DNA from: Pseudomonas sp. R-28-1W-6
GTDB taxonomy: Bacteria > Pseudomonadota > Gammaproteobacteria > Pseudomonadales > Pseudomonadaceae
DNA: 64,000 nt
Direction: 5' to 3'
Assembly (NCBI RefSeq): GCF_009799925.1
Contig: NZ_WELK01000002.1
Location: forward strand, 434,001-498,000
Part shown: in pieces, positions 10,047-21,447 of the stretch
Position numbering within the stretch: position 1 is the stretch's first letter
Layout of the letters: each line of letters starts with the position of its first letter
Program-made: the position numbers and the translations under genes
The notes under the pieces: model-generated
Seen by the model: only the letters and a program-made list of their open reading frames with translations
Database searches by the model: none
What the model was told of the DNA's origin: nothing

Positions 10047-11735
10047 ATGCAAACCTGGCAACAACTCTACACACCGCTCGGCAGCCTCGGCCTGTCCGCG
10101 CTGGTCGCCCTGATCCCGATCGTGTTCTTCTTCCTGGCCCTGGCGGTGTTCCGCCTGAAAGGCCACGTCGCCGGCAGCATCACCCTGGCGCTGTCGATCA
10201 TCGTCGCCATCTTCGCCTTCCAGATGCCGGCCGACATGGCCTTCGCCGCCGCCGGCTATGGCTTCGCCTACGGCCTGTGGCCGATCGCCTGGATCATCGT
10301 CGCCGCGGTGTTCCTCTACAAACTGACGGTCAAGAGCGGCCAGTTCGAGGTGATCCGCAGCTCGGTGCTGTCTATCACCGACGACCAGCGCCTGCAGGTG
10401 CTGCTGATCGGCTTCTCCTTCGGCGCCTTCCTCGAAGGCGCCGCCGGCTTCGGCGCGCCGGTGGCGATCACCGCCGCCCTGCTGGTCGGCCTCGGCTTCA
10501 ACCCGCTGTACGCGGCCGGCCTGTGCCTGATCGCCAACACCGCGCCGGTGGCCTTCGGCGCCCTGGGCATCCCGATCATCGTCGCCGGCCAGGTCACCGG
10601 CATCGACGCCTTCAAGATCGGCGCGATGACCGGCCGCCAGCTGCCGCTGCTGTCGATCATCGTGCCGTTCTGGCTGGTGGCGATGATGGATGGCTGGCGC
10701 GGGGTCAAGGAAACCTGGCCGGCCGCGCTGGTCGCCGGCGCCAGCTTCGCCGTGACCCAGTACTTCACCTCCAACTTCATCGGCCCGGAACTGCCGGACA
10801 TCACCTCGGCCCTGGTCAGCCTGATTTCCCTGACCCTGTTCCTCAAGGTCTGGCAACCGGCCCGCGCGGCCAAGGCTGCCGTCGCCGGGGTGAGCGCCGA
10901 AGTAACGGCCTTCGCCGGCGGTTTCGGCGGTGCGCGCAGCACCCTGCCATCGCCCTACAGCTTCGCCCAGATCCTCAAGGCCTGGTCGCCGTTCCTGATC
11001 CTCACCGTGCTGGTGACCATCTGGACGCTGAAGCCGTTCAAGGCGCTGTTCGCCGCCGGTGGCGCGATGTACGGCACGGTGTTCAACTTCGCCATCCCGC
11101 ACCTGGATCAGCTGGTGATCAAGACCGCACCGATCGTGGCCAGCGCCACCGCCATGCCGGCCGTGTTCAAGCTCGACCCGATCTCGGCCACCGGCACGGC
11201 GATCTTCTTCTCCGCCCTGATCTCCATGCTGGTGCTGAAGATCCGCGCGAAAACCGGCCTGAGCACCTTCAAGGAAACCCTGATCGAGCTGAAATGGCCG
11301 ATCCTGTCGATCGGCATGGTGCTGGCCTTCGCCTTCGTCACCAACTACTCGGGCATGTCCAGCACCCTGGCCCTGGTCCTGGCCGGCACTGGCGCACTGT
11401 TCCCGTTCTTCTCGCCGTTCCTCGGCTGGCTGGGCGTGTTCCTCACCGGTTCGGACACCTCGTCCAACGCCCTGTTCAGCTCGCTGCAGGCCACCACCGC
11501 GCAGCAGATCGGGGTCGACCAGACCCTGCTGGTGGCGGCCAACACCAGCGGCGGGGTGACCGGCAAGATGATCTCGCCGCAATCCATCGCCGTGGCCTGC
11601 GCCGCCACCGGCATGGTCGGCAAGGAATCCGACCTGTTCCGCTTCACCCTCAAGCACAGCCTGATCTTCGCCGCCTTCGTCGGCCTGATCACCTTGGCCC
11701 AGGCCTATGTCTTTACCGGCATGCTGGTGCACTGA
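10047..11735 (+). CDS. lldP: L-lactate permease
   Basis: Proton-coupled uptake of lactate (and related 2-hydroxy acids) across the inner membrane. The start at ATG 10047 ([19 protein letters not shown]) has GGGAG upstream. The 562-residue product has family length and is almost wholly hydrophobic, with about 12-14 membrane segments. The conserved [20 protein letters not shown] block (about 128-147) and the C-terminal block [14 protein letters not shown] are present. First gene of the lldP-lldD-dld operon, controlled by LldR. Confidence 0.96.
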   Translation: MQTWQQLYTPLGSLGLSALVALIPIVFFFLALAVFRLKGHVAGSITLALSIIVAIFAFQMPADMAFAAAGYGFAYGLWPIAWIIVAAVFLYKLTVKSGQFEVIRSSVLSITDDQRLQVLLIGFSFGAFLEGAAGFGAPVAITAALLVGLGFNPLYAAGLCLIANTAPVAFGALGIPIIVAGQVTGIDAFKIGAMTGRQLPLLSIIVPFWLVAMMDGWRGVKETWPAALVAGASFAVTQYFTSNFIGPELPDITSALVSLISLTLFLKVWQPARAAKAAVAGVSAEVTAFAGGFGGARSTLPSPYSFAQILKAWSPFLILTVLVTIWTLKPFKALFAAGGAMYGTVFNFAIPHLDQLVIKTAPIVASATAMPAVFKLDPISATGTAIFFSALISMLVLKIRAKTGLSTFKETLIELKWPILSIGMVLAFAFVTNYSGMSSTLALVLAGTGALFPFFSPFLGWLGVFLTGSDTSSNALFSSLQATTAQQIGVDQTLLVAANTSGGVTGKMISPQSIAVACAATGMVGKESDLFRFTLKHSLIFAAFVGLITLAQAYVFTGMLVH

Positions 11736-11742
11736 GGACATT

Positions 11743-11862
11743 CGGATCTGCTGCGCGTCGGCGATACAGCGTTAGAAATGGCCTCGGGCTGCTCATTTAC
11801 AACTCGTAAATTCCGCACCCTCGGCCATTTCTGCCTTGTCTCGCTCTAGCTCGCGAGATCCG
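11743..11862. repeat. 120-bp imperfect inverted-repeat element (MITE-like) between lldP and lldD
   Basis: The ends are complementary: CGGATCT at 11743-11749 and AGATCCG at 11856-11862. A 10-bp perfect inner arm (AGAAATGGCC / GGCCATTTCT) and a central ATTTAC/GTAAAT repeat make almost the whole stretch fold into one long hairpin. It has no coding potential. It could be a non-autonomous mobile repeat or an intercistronic structure that sets the lldP:lldD ratio. Confidence 0.6.
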
Positions 11863-11908
11863 TCCGACACATAGCGGCTTCACTTTTTTTCAACCGGATG
11901 AGACGCCC

Positions 11909-13063
11909 ATGATCATCTCCGCCTCCACCGACTATCGCGCCGCCGCCCAGCGCAAGCTGCCGCCGTTCCTGTTCCACTACATCGACGGCGGCGCCTATGC
12001 CGAGCACACGCTGAAGCGCAACGTCGCCGACCTGGCCGATATCGCCCTGCGCCAACGCGTGCTGCGCAACATGGCCGAGCTGAGCCTGGAAACCAAACTG
12101 TTCAATGAAACCCTGGCCATGCCGGTGGCCCTGGCCCCGGTCGGCCTGACCGGCATGTACGCCCGCCGCGGCGAAGTGCAGGCGGCCAAGGCGGCGGCGG
12201 CCAAGGGCATTCCCTTCACCCTGTCCACCGTTTCGGTGTGCCCGATCGAGGAAGTCGCCCCGGCGATCGACCGGCCGATGTGGTTCCAGCTTTATGTGCT
12301 CAAGGATCGCGGCTTCATGCGCAATGCCCTGGAGCGGGCCAAGGCCGCCGGCGTCACCACCCTGGTGTTCACCGTCGACATGCCGGTGCCCGGCGCGCGC
12401 TACCGCGATGCCCACTCCGGCATGAGCGGGCCGAACGCGCCGCTGCGGCGCATGCTGCAGGCCATGACCCACCCGAGCTGGGCCTGGGACGTCGGCCTGC
12501 TGGGCAAGCCCCACGACCTGGGCAACATCTCCGCCTACCGCGGCAACCCCACCGGGCTGGCCGACTACATCGGCTGGCTGGGCGCCAATTTCGACCCGTC
12601 GATCTCCTGGCAGGACCTGCAGTGGATCCGCGACTTCTGGGAGGGCCCGATGGTGATCAAGGGCATCCTCGACCCCGAAGATGCCAGGGATGCGGTGAAG
12701 TTCGGCGCCGACGGCATCGTCGTCTCCAACCACGGCGGTCGCCAGCTCGACGGTGTGCTGTCCAGCGCCCGCGCCCTGCCGGCGATTGCCGACGCGGTGA
12801 AGGGCGAGCTGGCGATCCTCGCCGACTCAGGCATCCGTACCGGCCTGGACGTGGTGCGCATGCTCGCCCTCGGCGCCGACACGGTGATGCTCGGCCGCGC
12901 CTTCGTCTACGCCCTGGCCGCCGCCGGTGGCGCCGGCGTGAGCAACCTGCTGGAGCTGATCGACAAGGAAATGCGCGTGGCCATGACCCTGACCGGGGCC
13001 AAGTCCATCGCCGAGATCAGCGCCGATTCGCTGGTGCGCGAACTGCGCCACGCCGCCTCCTGA
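11909..13063 (+). CDS. lldD: L-lactate dehydrogenase (FMN, quinone-linked)
   Basis: Oxidises L-lactate to pyruvate at the inner membrane, feeding electrons to quinone. The 384-residue product is a member of the FMN-dependent alpha-hydroxy acid dehydrogenase family. The N-terminal [28 protein letters not shown] is typical. The active-site block [10 protein letters not shown] supplies the catalytic His and Arg (about residues 273-282), and [10 protein letters not shown] with GADTVMLGR forms the phosphate-binding end. It is followed after 13 bp by dld, and preceded by the hairpin element rather than directly by lldP. Confidence 0.97.
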   Translation: MIISASTDYRAAAQRKLPPFLFHYIDGGAYAEHTLKRNVADLADIALRQRVLRNMAELSLETKLFNETLAMPVALAPVGLTGMYARRGEVQAAKAAAAKGIPFTLSTVSVCPIEEVAPAIDRPMWFQLYVLKDRGFMRNALERAKAAGVTTLVFTVDMPVPGARYRDAHSGMSGPNAPLRRMLQAMTHPSWAWDVGLLGKPHDLGNISAYRGNPTGLADYIGWLGANFDPSISWQDLQWIRDFWEGPMVIKGILDPEDARDAVKFGADGIVVSNHGGRQLDGVLSSARALPAIADAVKGELAILADSGIRTGLDVVRMLALGADTVMLGRAFVYALAAAGGAGVSNLLELIDKEMRVAMTLTGAKSIAEISADSLVRELRHAAS

Positions 13064-13076
13064 CCCCGGAGCCACC

Positions 13077-15878
<2,802 letters not shown>

Positions 15879-15916
15879 CCTCAAGGTGCGTGCCCCGGCA
15901 CGCGAACTTCGGCCCC

Positions 15917-15937
15917 GCCCCGTGCGGGGCTTTTTTT
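15917..15937 (+). terminator. Rho-independent terminator of the lld operon
   Basis: GCCCC, GTGC loop and GGGGC followed by seven Ts, 39 bp after the dld stop. Confidence 0.88.
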
Positions 15938-15972
15938 GCCCGGGCCAATGTCACCCGCTAAACGCGGCGTGC

Positions 15973-16010
15973 GCAGGAGCGGCTTGCGCCGCGAATGCCG
16001 CGAGAGCGGC
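15973..16010. repeat. REP-like palindromic repeat
   Basis: The sequence around GCAGGAGCGGCTTGCGCCGC has the form of Pseudomonas REP elements (AGGAGCGGC, short loop, GCCGCGAA). A second small hairpin, GCCGC-GAGA-GCGGC, lies at 15997-16010. No gene overlaps it. Confidence 0.6.
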
Positions 16011-16103
16011 GTCCATGGCAAGCACCCGGCGAACGCTCGCCAGCCCTGCAGATCGCCATGCGGCTCCTATACTGCTGACACCGCCCCGTCGAGGAGAGCC
16101 ATC

Positions 16104-16349
16104 ATGCGCCGCACCGTCCTGTTTCTCACCGCCGCCCTGCTCTGCACGCCACTGATGGCCATGCACTGCCCGCAGGAGATGGCCAAGATCGATCAACTGC
16201 TGAAAAGCGACCCGCCGGCCGACCCGGCCGTGCTCGCCGAAGTGCAGCGCCTGCGCGCCGAGGGCGAGGCCCTGCACAAGGCCGGCGACCACGCCGAGTC
16301 GGTCAAGGTGCTGGAAGAGGCGCTGAACCTGCTGCAGTCCAGCGAATAA
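16104..16349 (+). CDS. Small exported protein with a TPR-like helical hairpin
   Basis: ATG 16104 follows GAGGAG and gives 81 residues. The first 20 (MRRTVLFLTAALLCTPLMAM) form a signal peptide, so the mature part of about 60 residues is periplasmic. It contains KIDQLLKSDP...VLAEVQRLRAEGEALHKAGDHAESVKVLEEALNLL-type helices resembling one tetratricopeptide unit (AGDHAESVKVLEEAL). Function unknown. It stands alone between the lld operon and a convergent sensor kinase, whose stop is 27 bp away. Confidence 0.78.
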   Translation: MRRTVLFLTAALLCTPLMAMHCPQEMAKIDQLLKSDPPADPAVLAEVQRLRAEGEALHKAGDHAESVKVLEEALNLLQSSE

Positions 16350-16376
16350 GCCGGTCCGGCGGGCCCCAGGCGCCGC

Positions 16377-19298
16377 CTAGACCACCTGGCCAAGCAGCGA
16401 CAGCGCCATCTGCCGCAGCTTCTGCAGATCCACCGGTTTGAGCAGGCAGGCCTGCGCGCCCTGCTCGCGGGCCTCGGCCATCTGCGCCTCATCGATGGCC
16501 GCGCTGACCACCAGCACCGGCACATCGACCAGTTGCGGCTGGCTGCGCATCCACTCCAGCAGCGCCAGGCCGTTGCCATCCGGCAGGTCGAGATCCAGCA
16601 GCACCAGCGCCGGGGTCTGCTCGCTCAACAACACCTTGGCCCGGCGCAGCGAACCGGCGCCCTGCACCTCGGCCATGCTGCGCAGCCCCTCCTGCAGCAC
16701 GCGCAGGCAGGCCGGATGATCCTCCACGCAAAGCACCTGGGCCAACGGCTGCTCCGCGCCGTCGTCGCTCGCCTGAACGTCCGTGGCGACCGTCGGGGCC
16801 GGCGCCGCCGCGCTCGGCAAGTCGATCCAGAAGCGGCTGCCGGCACCCGGCGAACTGCTGAAACCGATCTCGCCATCCATCAGCGCAGCCAGTTCCTTGC
16901 ACAGCACCAGGCCGATACCGGTACCGGGAATGTTCGAGCTCTCCCGGCCGAGACGCTGGAACGGCTGGAACAGCTGGCTCTGCTGCTCGGCGCTGAGCCC
17001 CGGCCCGCAGTCCTCGACCCACAACCGCACGCAACCGGGGCGCAATTCGTAGCCCAGGCAGACCAGGCCCTGCGGCGCGTTGTACTTGAGCGCGTTGGAC
17101 AGCAGGTTGAGCAGCACCTGGCGCACCCGGCGGATATCGGCCAGCACATACAGTTCGCCGACCACCCCGGGCGTCACCCGCAGCTGCTGGCCACGCTGCA
17201 GCACTTCCGGCAGCACCAGCTCGGCACAACCGCTGAGCAGTGCGCTGACCTCGACCGGTTTGAGCTGCAGGTGCTGGCGCCGGCTCTCGATGCTGGACAG
17301 GTCGAGAATATCGTCGACCAGCGCGGTGAGATGGCGGCTGGCCAGCACGATCTCCCGCGCGTACTCCAGCTCCTGGGCGGCGTCCGGTCGCTCCTGCACT
17401 TCCAGCTCGATCAGCTGGGCGAAACCATGGATGGCATTGAGCGGGGTGCGCAGCTCGTGGCTCATGCTGGACAGGAAGCGGCTCTTGGCCTGGCTGGCCG
17501 CCTGCGCCTCCAGACTGGCACGGCGCAACTCCTCCTGGACCAACTTGAGGCCGGTGATATCGACATGCGTACCGGCCGCCCGCACCGCACGCCCCTGGCC
17601 GTCACGCTCGATGACCTTGCCGCGGCTGAGCAGCCAGACGTACTGGCCCTGGGCGTCGGCATAGCGGTACTCGGCCTCGAAGAAGTCCTCGCGGGCGTCG
17701 TCCGCCATGCTCAGGCGCAGCTGGCGGATGCGCGGCAGATCGTCCGGATGCGCGCGCTGGTTGAACTCGGCGAACGGCATGCAGCTGTCGCGCAGGCCGA
17801 AGCGTTTGACGAAGCGCTCGCTGACGCAAATGCTCAGGCTCATCGCCTCGACTTCCCAGAGGCTTTCCGTGGTGCTTTCCAGCACCAGCTCCAGGGTCCG
17901 CTGCACCTCGAGCCGGCGTGATTCGCTGGCCCGCAGCTGCTCACCGGCATAGCGCACTTCCTGGGCCATGTCGGCCAACTCGCTGATCCCCGTGGGCGGC
18001 ACTTCCGAGGCCCGCTCGCCGTGCGCCAGGCGCCGCATCATCCCGACGATGCCGGCCAGTGGCGTGGCCAGCTGGTTGCTCAACTGCCGCGAGCGCAACC
18101 ACATCCAGCTGCCGAACAGCAGGTAGAAGAACAGCAGCCCGGCGATCAGCAGGTAGCCGATCTGCTGGTACTGTTCGGCCAGGCTGTTGGTCTCGCGGAA
18201 GATGTTGGCCTCATCCACCACCAGCAGCAGACGCCAGCCGGTCTGCGGGATCTCGCTCCAGGCCATCAACTGGCTGCGCCCGCCCAGCTGCACCTCCTCG
18301 ACGCCATGCCGGGCCTGCGCCATGGCCGCGACCAGCGGCTGCAGGCCCGCCTGGCGATCCAGCTTGAAATCGGCCGGCTTGAGCACCTCGCGCCTGACCG
18401 CTTCGGCATAGGAGTACTGGGTCAGCTCGCGCAACCCGAAATCGTGCTCGGCCGCCGCCGGCAGCGCCATGATGCCGTTGTCCCGGCTGACCAGCAGCGC
18501 ATAGCCCTGCCAGGGCACCTGCAGGTTGCCGATCTCGGCGAGCATCTGCCCCACCGTCACGTCCAGCCCCACCACGCCCTCGAGGAAATCGCCGCGATAC
18601 ACCGGGGCGATCGCCGACATCATCCAGCCGAGGCCGGCCGGGTCCAGGTAGACATCGGCCCACACCGTCTTGCGCTGCGGGTTGTGCTTGGCATCGGCGA
18701 GGTAATAGAAGTTGTAATCCGGGATGACCATGTCATGCGGATACTGCTCGGGCGTCATGAAGAACGGATAGATGCGGTTGTAGCTGTCCCAGCTGTTGAA
18801 ATACACCGCCGCCACCAGCGGGTCGGCGCCCTTGATCGAGCGCATCAACGGATCGACCCGCGACAGGCGCAGGACCTTGTCGCGATCCTGGCGCTGCGGC
18901 GGCGTGCTATTGGCATAAAAGGACGCGGCGCGGCCGTCATCGCTGCGGCTGTAGAACACCCCATCCGGAGTCTGCGCATGGCGCGCCCGCTCCAGCGCGT
19001 CCGGCTCGAAACGCTCATCCTGCAGGGCCTCACCGACCGCATCGCGGAAAATGCTGACCTGCGACTCGATGGCCTTGAGCCGGCTGTCGATCACCTGACC
19101 CTCGCGCTGCACCGCGCTGGCCAGATCCTGCAACGCACTGTTCTGCAGGTAGCCGACCTGAGATTCGCGGATCGACTCGTTGGTGTACAGGTAGACGCCG
19201 ATCAGCACCGACTCCACCAGAACCAGGGGAATCAAGGCACTCTGCAGGAAGGCCTGCCAGATCCAGCGGCGCAAAGGTTTGTGCGGTGCAGGCGGCAT
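16377..19298 (-). CDS. Hybrid sensor histidine kinase/response regulator (Cache-HAMP-PAS-HisKA-HATPase-REC)
   Basis: Inner-membrane signalling protein of 973 residues. The start at ATG 19298 has GGAG 7 nt upstream; earlier in-frame starts lack a ribosome site. Segments in order: TM1 (about 15-37), a periplasmic double-Cache-like sensor (about 40-370), TM2 (about 376-398), HAMP, a PAS domain (about 470-590, ending GTHVDITGLK), HisKA with SHELRTPLN (phospho-His about 613), HATPase with NLLSNALKYN, VEDCGPGLS and GTGIGL, and a C-terminal receiver with phospho-Asp in LLDLDLPDGNG (about 903) and the conserved KPVD lysine. No output domain or cognate regulator lies nearby, so it probably passes phosphate to a partner elsewhere. 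Ligand unknown; Cache sensors often bind amino or organic acids. Confidence 0.9.
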   Translation of the reverse strand: MPPAPHKPLRRWIWQAFLQSALIPLVLVESVLIGVYLYTNESIRESQVGYLQNSALQDLASAVQREGQVIDSRLKAIESQVSIFRDAVGEALQDERFEPDALERARHAQTPDGVFYSRSDDGRAASFYANSTPPQRQDRDKVLRLSRVDPLMRSIKGADPLVAAVYFNSWDSYNRIYPFFMTPEQYPHDMVIPDYNFYYLADAKHNPQRKTVWADVYLDPAGLGWMMSAIAPVYRGDFLEGVVGLDVTVGQMLAEIGNLQVPWQGYALLVSRDNGIMALPAAAEHDFGLRELTQYSYAEAVRREVLKPADFKLDRQAGLQPLVAAMAQARHGVEEVQLGGRSQLMAWSEIPQTGWRLLLVVDEANIFRETNSLAEQYQQIGYLLIAGLLFFYLLFGSWMWLRSRQLSNQLATPLAGIVGMMRRLAHGERASEVPPTGISELADMAQEVRYAGEQLRASESRRLEVQRTLELVLESTTESLWEVEAMSLSICVSERFVKRFGLRDSCMPFAEFNQRAHPDDLPRIRQLRLSMADDAREDFFEAEYRYADAQGQYVWLLSRGKVIERDGQGRAVRAAGTHVDITGLKLVQEELRRASLEAQAASQAKSRFLSSMSHELRTPLNAIHGFAQLIELEVQERPDAAQELEYAREIVLASRHLTALVDDILDLSSIESRRQHLQLKPVEVSALLSGCAELVLPEVLQRGQQLRVTPGVVGELYVLADIRRVRQVLLNLLSNALKYNAPQGLVCLGYELRPGCVRLWVEDCGPGLSAEQQSQLFQPFQRLGRESSNIPGTGIGLVLCKELAALMDGEIGFSSSPGAGSRFWIDLPSAAAPAPTVATDVQASDDGAEQPLAQVLCVEDHPACLRVLQEGLRSMAEVQGAGSLRRAKVLLSEQTPALVLLDLDLPDGNGLALLEWMRSQPQLVDVPVLVVSAAIDEAQMAEAREQGAQACLLKPVDLQKLRQMALSLLGQVV

Positions 19299-19402
19299 GC
19301 CGGCGCTCCAGGCAATCGAAACAGAGGAATGATGGCACATGGCAGCGCCAGGGCCAGCCGCCTGGCGACAAACCCGCGACCATTCTAAAGCCAGATGGAC
19401 GG

Positions 19403-19431
19403 TCGACGCTGCGGAACCTTTGCCGTAGACT
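19403..19431 (+). promoter_or_regulatory. Putative sigma-70 promoter of ssrA
   Basis: TCGACG (19403-19408), a 17-bp spacer and TAGACT (19426-19431) lie about 28 bp before the mature tmRNA 5' end. Each box matches consensus at 4 of 6 positions. Confidence 0.5.
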
Positions 19432-19459
19432 AGCGGTCCTACTCCGGTAGGAAGGTTTT

Positions 19460-19818
19460 GGGGCCGATTAGGATTCGACGCCGGTAACAAAACTTGAGGG
19501 GCATGCCGAGTTGGTAACAGAACTCGTAAATCCACTGTTGCAAACTTATAGTTGCCAACGACGACAACTACGCTCTAGCCGCCTAAGTGCCGCTAGCTGT
19601 CCATAGGGGATGCCTGTAAACCCGAAGATTCTGGACAGTCAGATAGAACAGGATCGCCGCCAAACTCGCTGCAGGTGTAACGGCTAAAACTTATGCAGCT
19701 CGCTCCAAGCACCCTGCCACTCGGGTCGCGCGGAGTTAACTCAATAGAGATGGCTACGCATGTAGAACCGATAGCGGCGAACTGGCGGACGGGGGTTCAA
19801 ATCCCCCCGGCTCCACCA
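19460..19818 (+). ncRNA. ssrA: Transfer-messenger RNA (tmRNA)
   Basis: Rescues stalled ribosomes together with SmpB. The 5' end GGGGCCG pairs with CGGCTCC before the encoded CCA at the 3' end (19816-19818). The tag frame begins at the GCC resume codon 19554-19556 and reads ANDDNYALAA followed by TAA (19584-19586), the tag known from P. aeruginosa. The T-arm contains GGGGGTTCAAATCCCCCC. The length of 359 nt is typical. A tyrosine integrase gene follows the 3' end, a common insertion site for islands. Confidence 0.97.
19791..19818. other. Probable island attachment site in the tmRNA 3' end
   Basis: The T-arm and acceptor end of ssrA lie directly upstream of an integrase gene that reads away from it, the standard layout of tmRNA-inserted islands. 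The exact core cannot be fixed because no matching second copy was found by eye in this window. Confidence 0.5.
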
Positions 19819-19862
19819 AATGCAAGTTTCCACATGTTCCCACATGACCGGAAACACCCCTG

Positions 19863-19889
19863 AAAAGCCCGCCCCGTGCGGGCTTTCTT
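19863..19889 (+). terminator. Terminator downstream of ssrA
   Basis: AAAGCCCGC, 5-nt loop, GCGGGCTTT followed by a broken T-rich stretch, 45 bp after the tmRNA end. The flanking stretch 19828-19903 has three TTCCACAYG/TCCCACATG copies that could be integrase arm sites. Confidence 0.75.
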
Positions 19890-19983
19890 GTTTCCACACG
19901 TCCCCCAGCGCATCCACACACCATTCCCTTCGTGTATCCCTCTGTGTATCCTTCAAAAAAAATTGAACCATAGGGATACAGGA

Positions 19984-21225
19984 ATGAAGCGCAGCGATAT
20001 CAAACGCCGCCCCCTGGCCGACACCGTACTCGCCAGCCTGGAGTCGGAAGCGAAGGAGTACCGTGAGCTGGATGGCGACGGACTGTATTTCCGAGTGAAG
20101 CCGGATGGTTCGAAGTCCTGGCAGCTGCGCTACAAGAAGGCCGACGGCAAGTGGTCATGGTTGGGATTGGGCGGCTATGGTACAGGCGACCACCAACTGA
20201 CCGGCGAACAGGCCCGACGGAAAGTACGCGAGCTGCGCGACGGCACCGCCAAGGACGGCAGCATCATGGCCACCAAGCGCGCCAGGAAGGCAGCAGAGCT
20301 CGAGGCGGCCAACAATACCTTCGAGCACCTGGCTCGCGAGTGGTATGCCGTCAAGTGCAAGACCTGGACGGAAGGGACGGCGGTTCGCACCATCGGCGCC
20401 TTGGAAAAGCATGTATTCCCCGTTTTCGGCAAGCGCCCCTACACCGGCATCCTACCAATGGAGTGGATGGAGTTCCTGCGTGGCATGGAGCAGACCGGGA
20501 TCGTTGAACAGACAAGCCGTGTGCGCGGCATGTGCCGGGAGGTATACGACCTGGCTCGCGTCACTGGCAGAGCGACGCACAACCCGCTCGAAGGGTTGCA
20601 TAAATTCCTACTGACCAAGCCTGTGGAGAATTTTGCCCATGTATCCATCGAGGAGCTGCCGGCACTGCTCCGGGCTATCCGTGCCTACCCCCATGCCCCC
20701 GATGTACGTATAGGCCTGCAGCTGCTGACGATGCTCGCCTGCCGACCATCCGAGCTGCGTGAAGCGCGCTGGGAAGAGCTCAACCTTGATACTGGCCTAT
20801 GGCTGATTCCTGCAGAGCGCATGAAGCGCCGCCGTGAGCATCGGGTGCCATTGCCAACGCAAGCTATTGCTCTGCTGCGCGAACTGCAAAACATCACTGG
20901 CAACTATGCGCTGCTGTTCCTTGGCCGAGGCAATATCACCAAACCACGTAGCAATACCGTGTTCTTAATGGCGCTGCGCCGCCTGGGCTACGAAGGCCGC
21001 CAGACCGGCCACGGTTTCCGCCACCTGGCCAGTACCATCCTCAACGAGAACGGCTTCGACTCGCAGCACGTCGAGGCCCAGCTATCCCACGTCAAGGAAG
21101 GTGTCCGCGGCGTCTATGACAAGAGCACCTATCTGGAACAGCGCAAGGTGATGATGCAGTGGTATGCCGATCACCTGGGAAAATTGGCGGCAGGCAATGT
21201 CGTGCCACTCAAGCGCAAGGCATGA
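19984..21225 (+). CDS. Tyrosine-type site-specific integrase
   Basis: Integrase of the P4-like group that uses RNA-gene 3' ends. The start at ATG 19984 (MKRSDIKRRPLADTVLASL) has AGGG about 8 nt upstream; 413 residues. The N-terminal arm-binding domain carries DGDGLYFRVKPDGSKSWQLRYKK; the central SAM-like domain spans about 105-200; the catalytic domain has Arg in CRPSELREARW, the HGFRHLAST box, His in QLSHVKEG and the nucleophile region VYDKSTYLEQR. All catalytic positions appear present, so the protein could be active. Its place at ssrA marks the left edge of the accessory segment. Confidence 0.93.
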   Translation: MKRSDIKRRPLADTVLASLESEAKEYRELDGDGLYFRVKPDGSKSWQLRYKKADGKWSWLGLGGYGTGDHQLTGEQARRKVRELRDGTAKDGSIMATKRARKAAELEAANNTFEHLAREWYAVKCKTWTEGTAVRTIGALEKHVFPVFGKRPYTGILPMEWMEFLRGMEQTGIVEQTSRVRGMCREVYDLARVTGRATHNPLEGLHKFLLTKPVENFAHVSIEELPALLRAIRAYPHAPDVRIGLQLLTMLACRPSELREARWEELNLDTGLWLIPAERMKRRREHRVPLPTQAIALLRELQNITGNYALLFLGRGNITKPRSNTVFLMALRRLGYEGRQTGHGFRHLASTILNENGFDSQHVEAQLSHVKEGVRGVYDKSTYLEQRKVMMQWYADHLGKLAAGNVVPLKRKA

Positions 21226-21269
21226 AGAACCCACTGCTATAACTCGCGTCTATTACTCAGGTAACTCAA

Positions 21270-21380
21270 ATGCGCAAATGGGACGATGTAACTCCCGAAG
21301 GGCTCCTCACAATAATCGAACACCTCAAATGCAACGTTTACCCCGAACTGTCACGCAAGGTGCTTAATGCAACGACCTAA
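21270..21380 (+). CDS. Possible short ORF downstream of integrase
   Basis: A 36-codon frame (MRKWDDVTPEGLLTIIEHLK, 16 more residues) starts at ATG 21270 after AGGT. It resembles no family I recognise. It could be a real small protein or debris of an island gene; the surrounding 21226-21447 stretch holds nothing else recognisable. Confidence 0.25.
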   Translation: MRKWDDVTPEGLLTIIEHLKCNVYPELSRKVLNATT

Positions 21381-21447
21381 TGTCCATGGATATGGCGATT
21401 AGATCTTTGCAGCACCAAGAGAACGTCGTCCGCGTGCTAGCAAACCT

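Noticed and set aside
9936..11741. 601-codon open frame opposite lldP
   Set aside because: Antisense to a clear permease; Gly/Asp/His/Gln-rich composition typical of reverse-frame GC artefacts.
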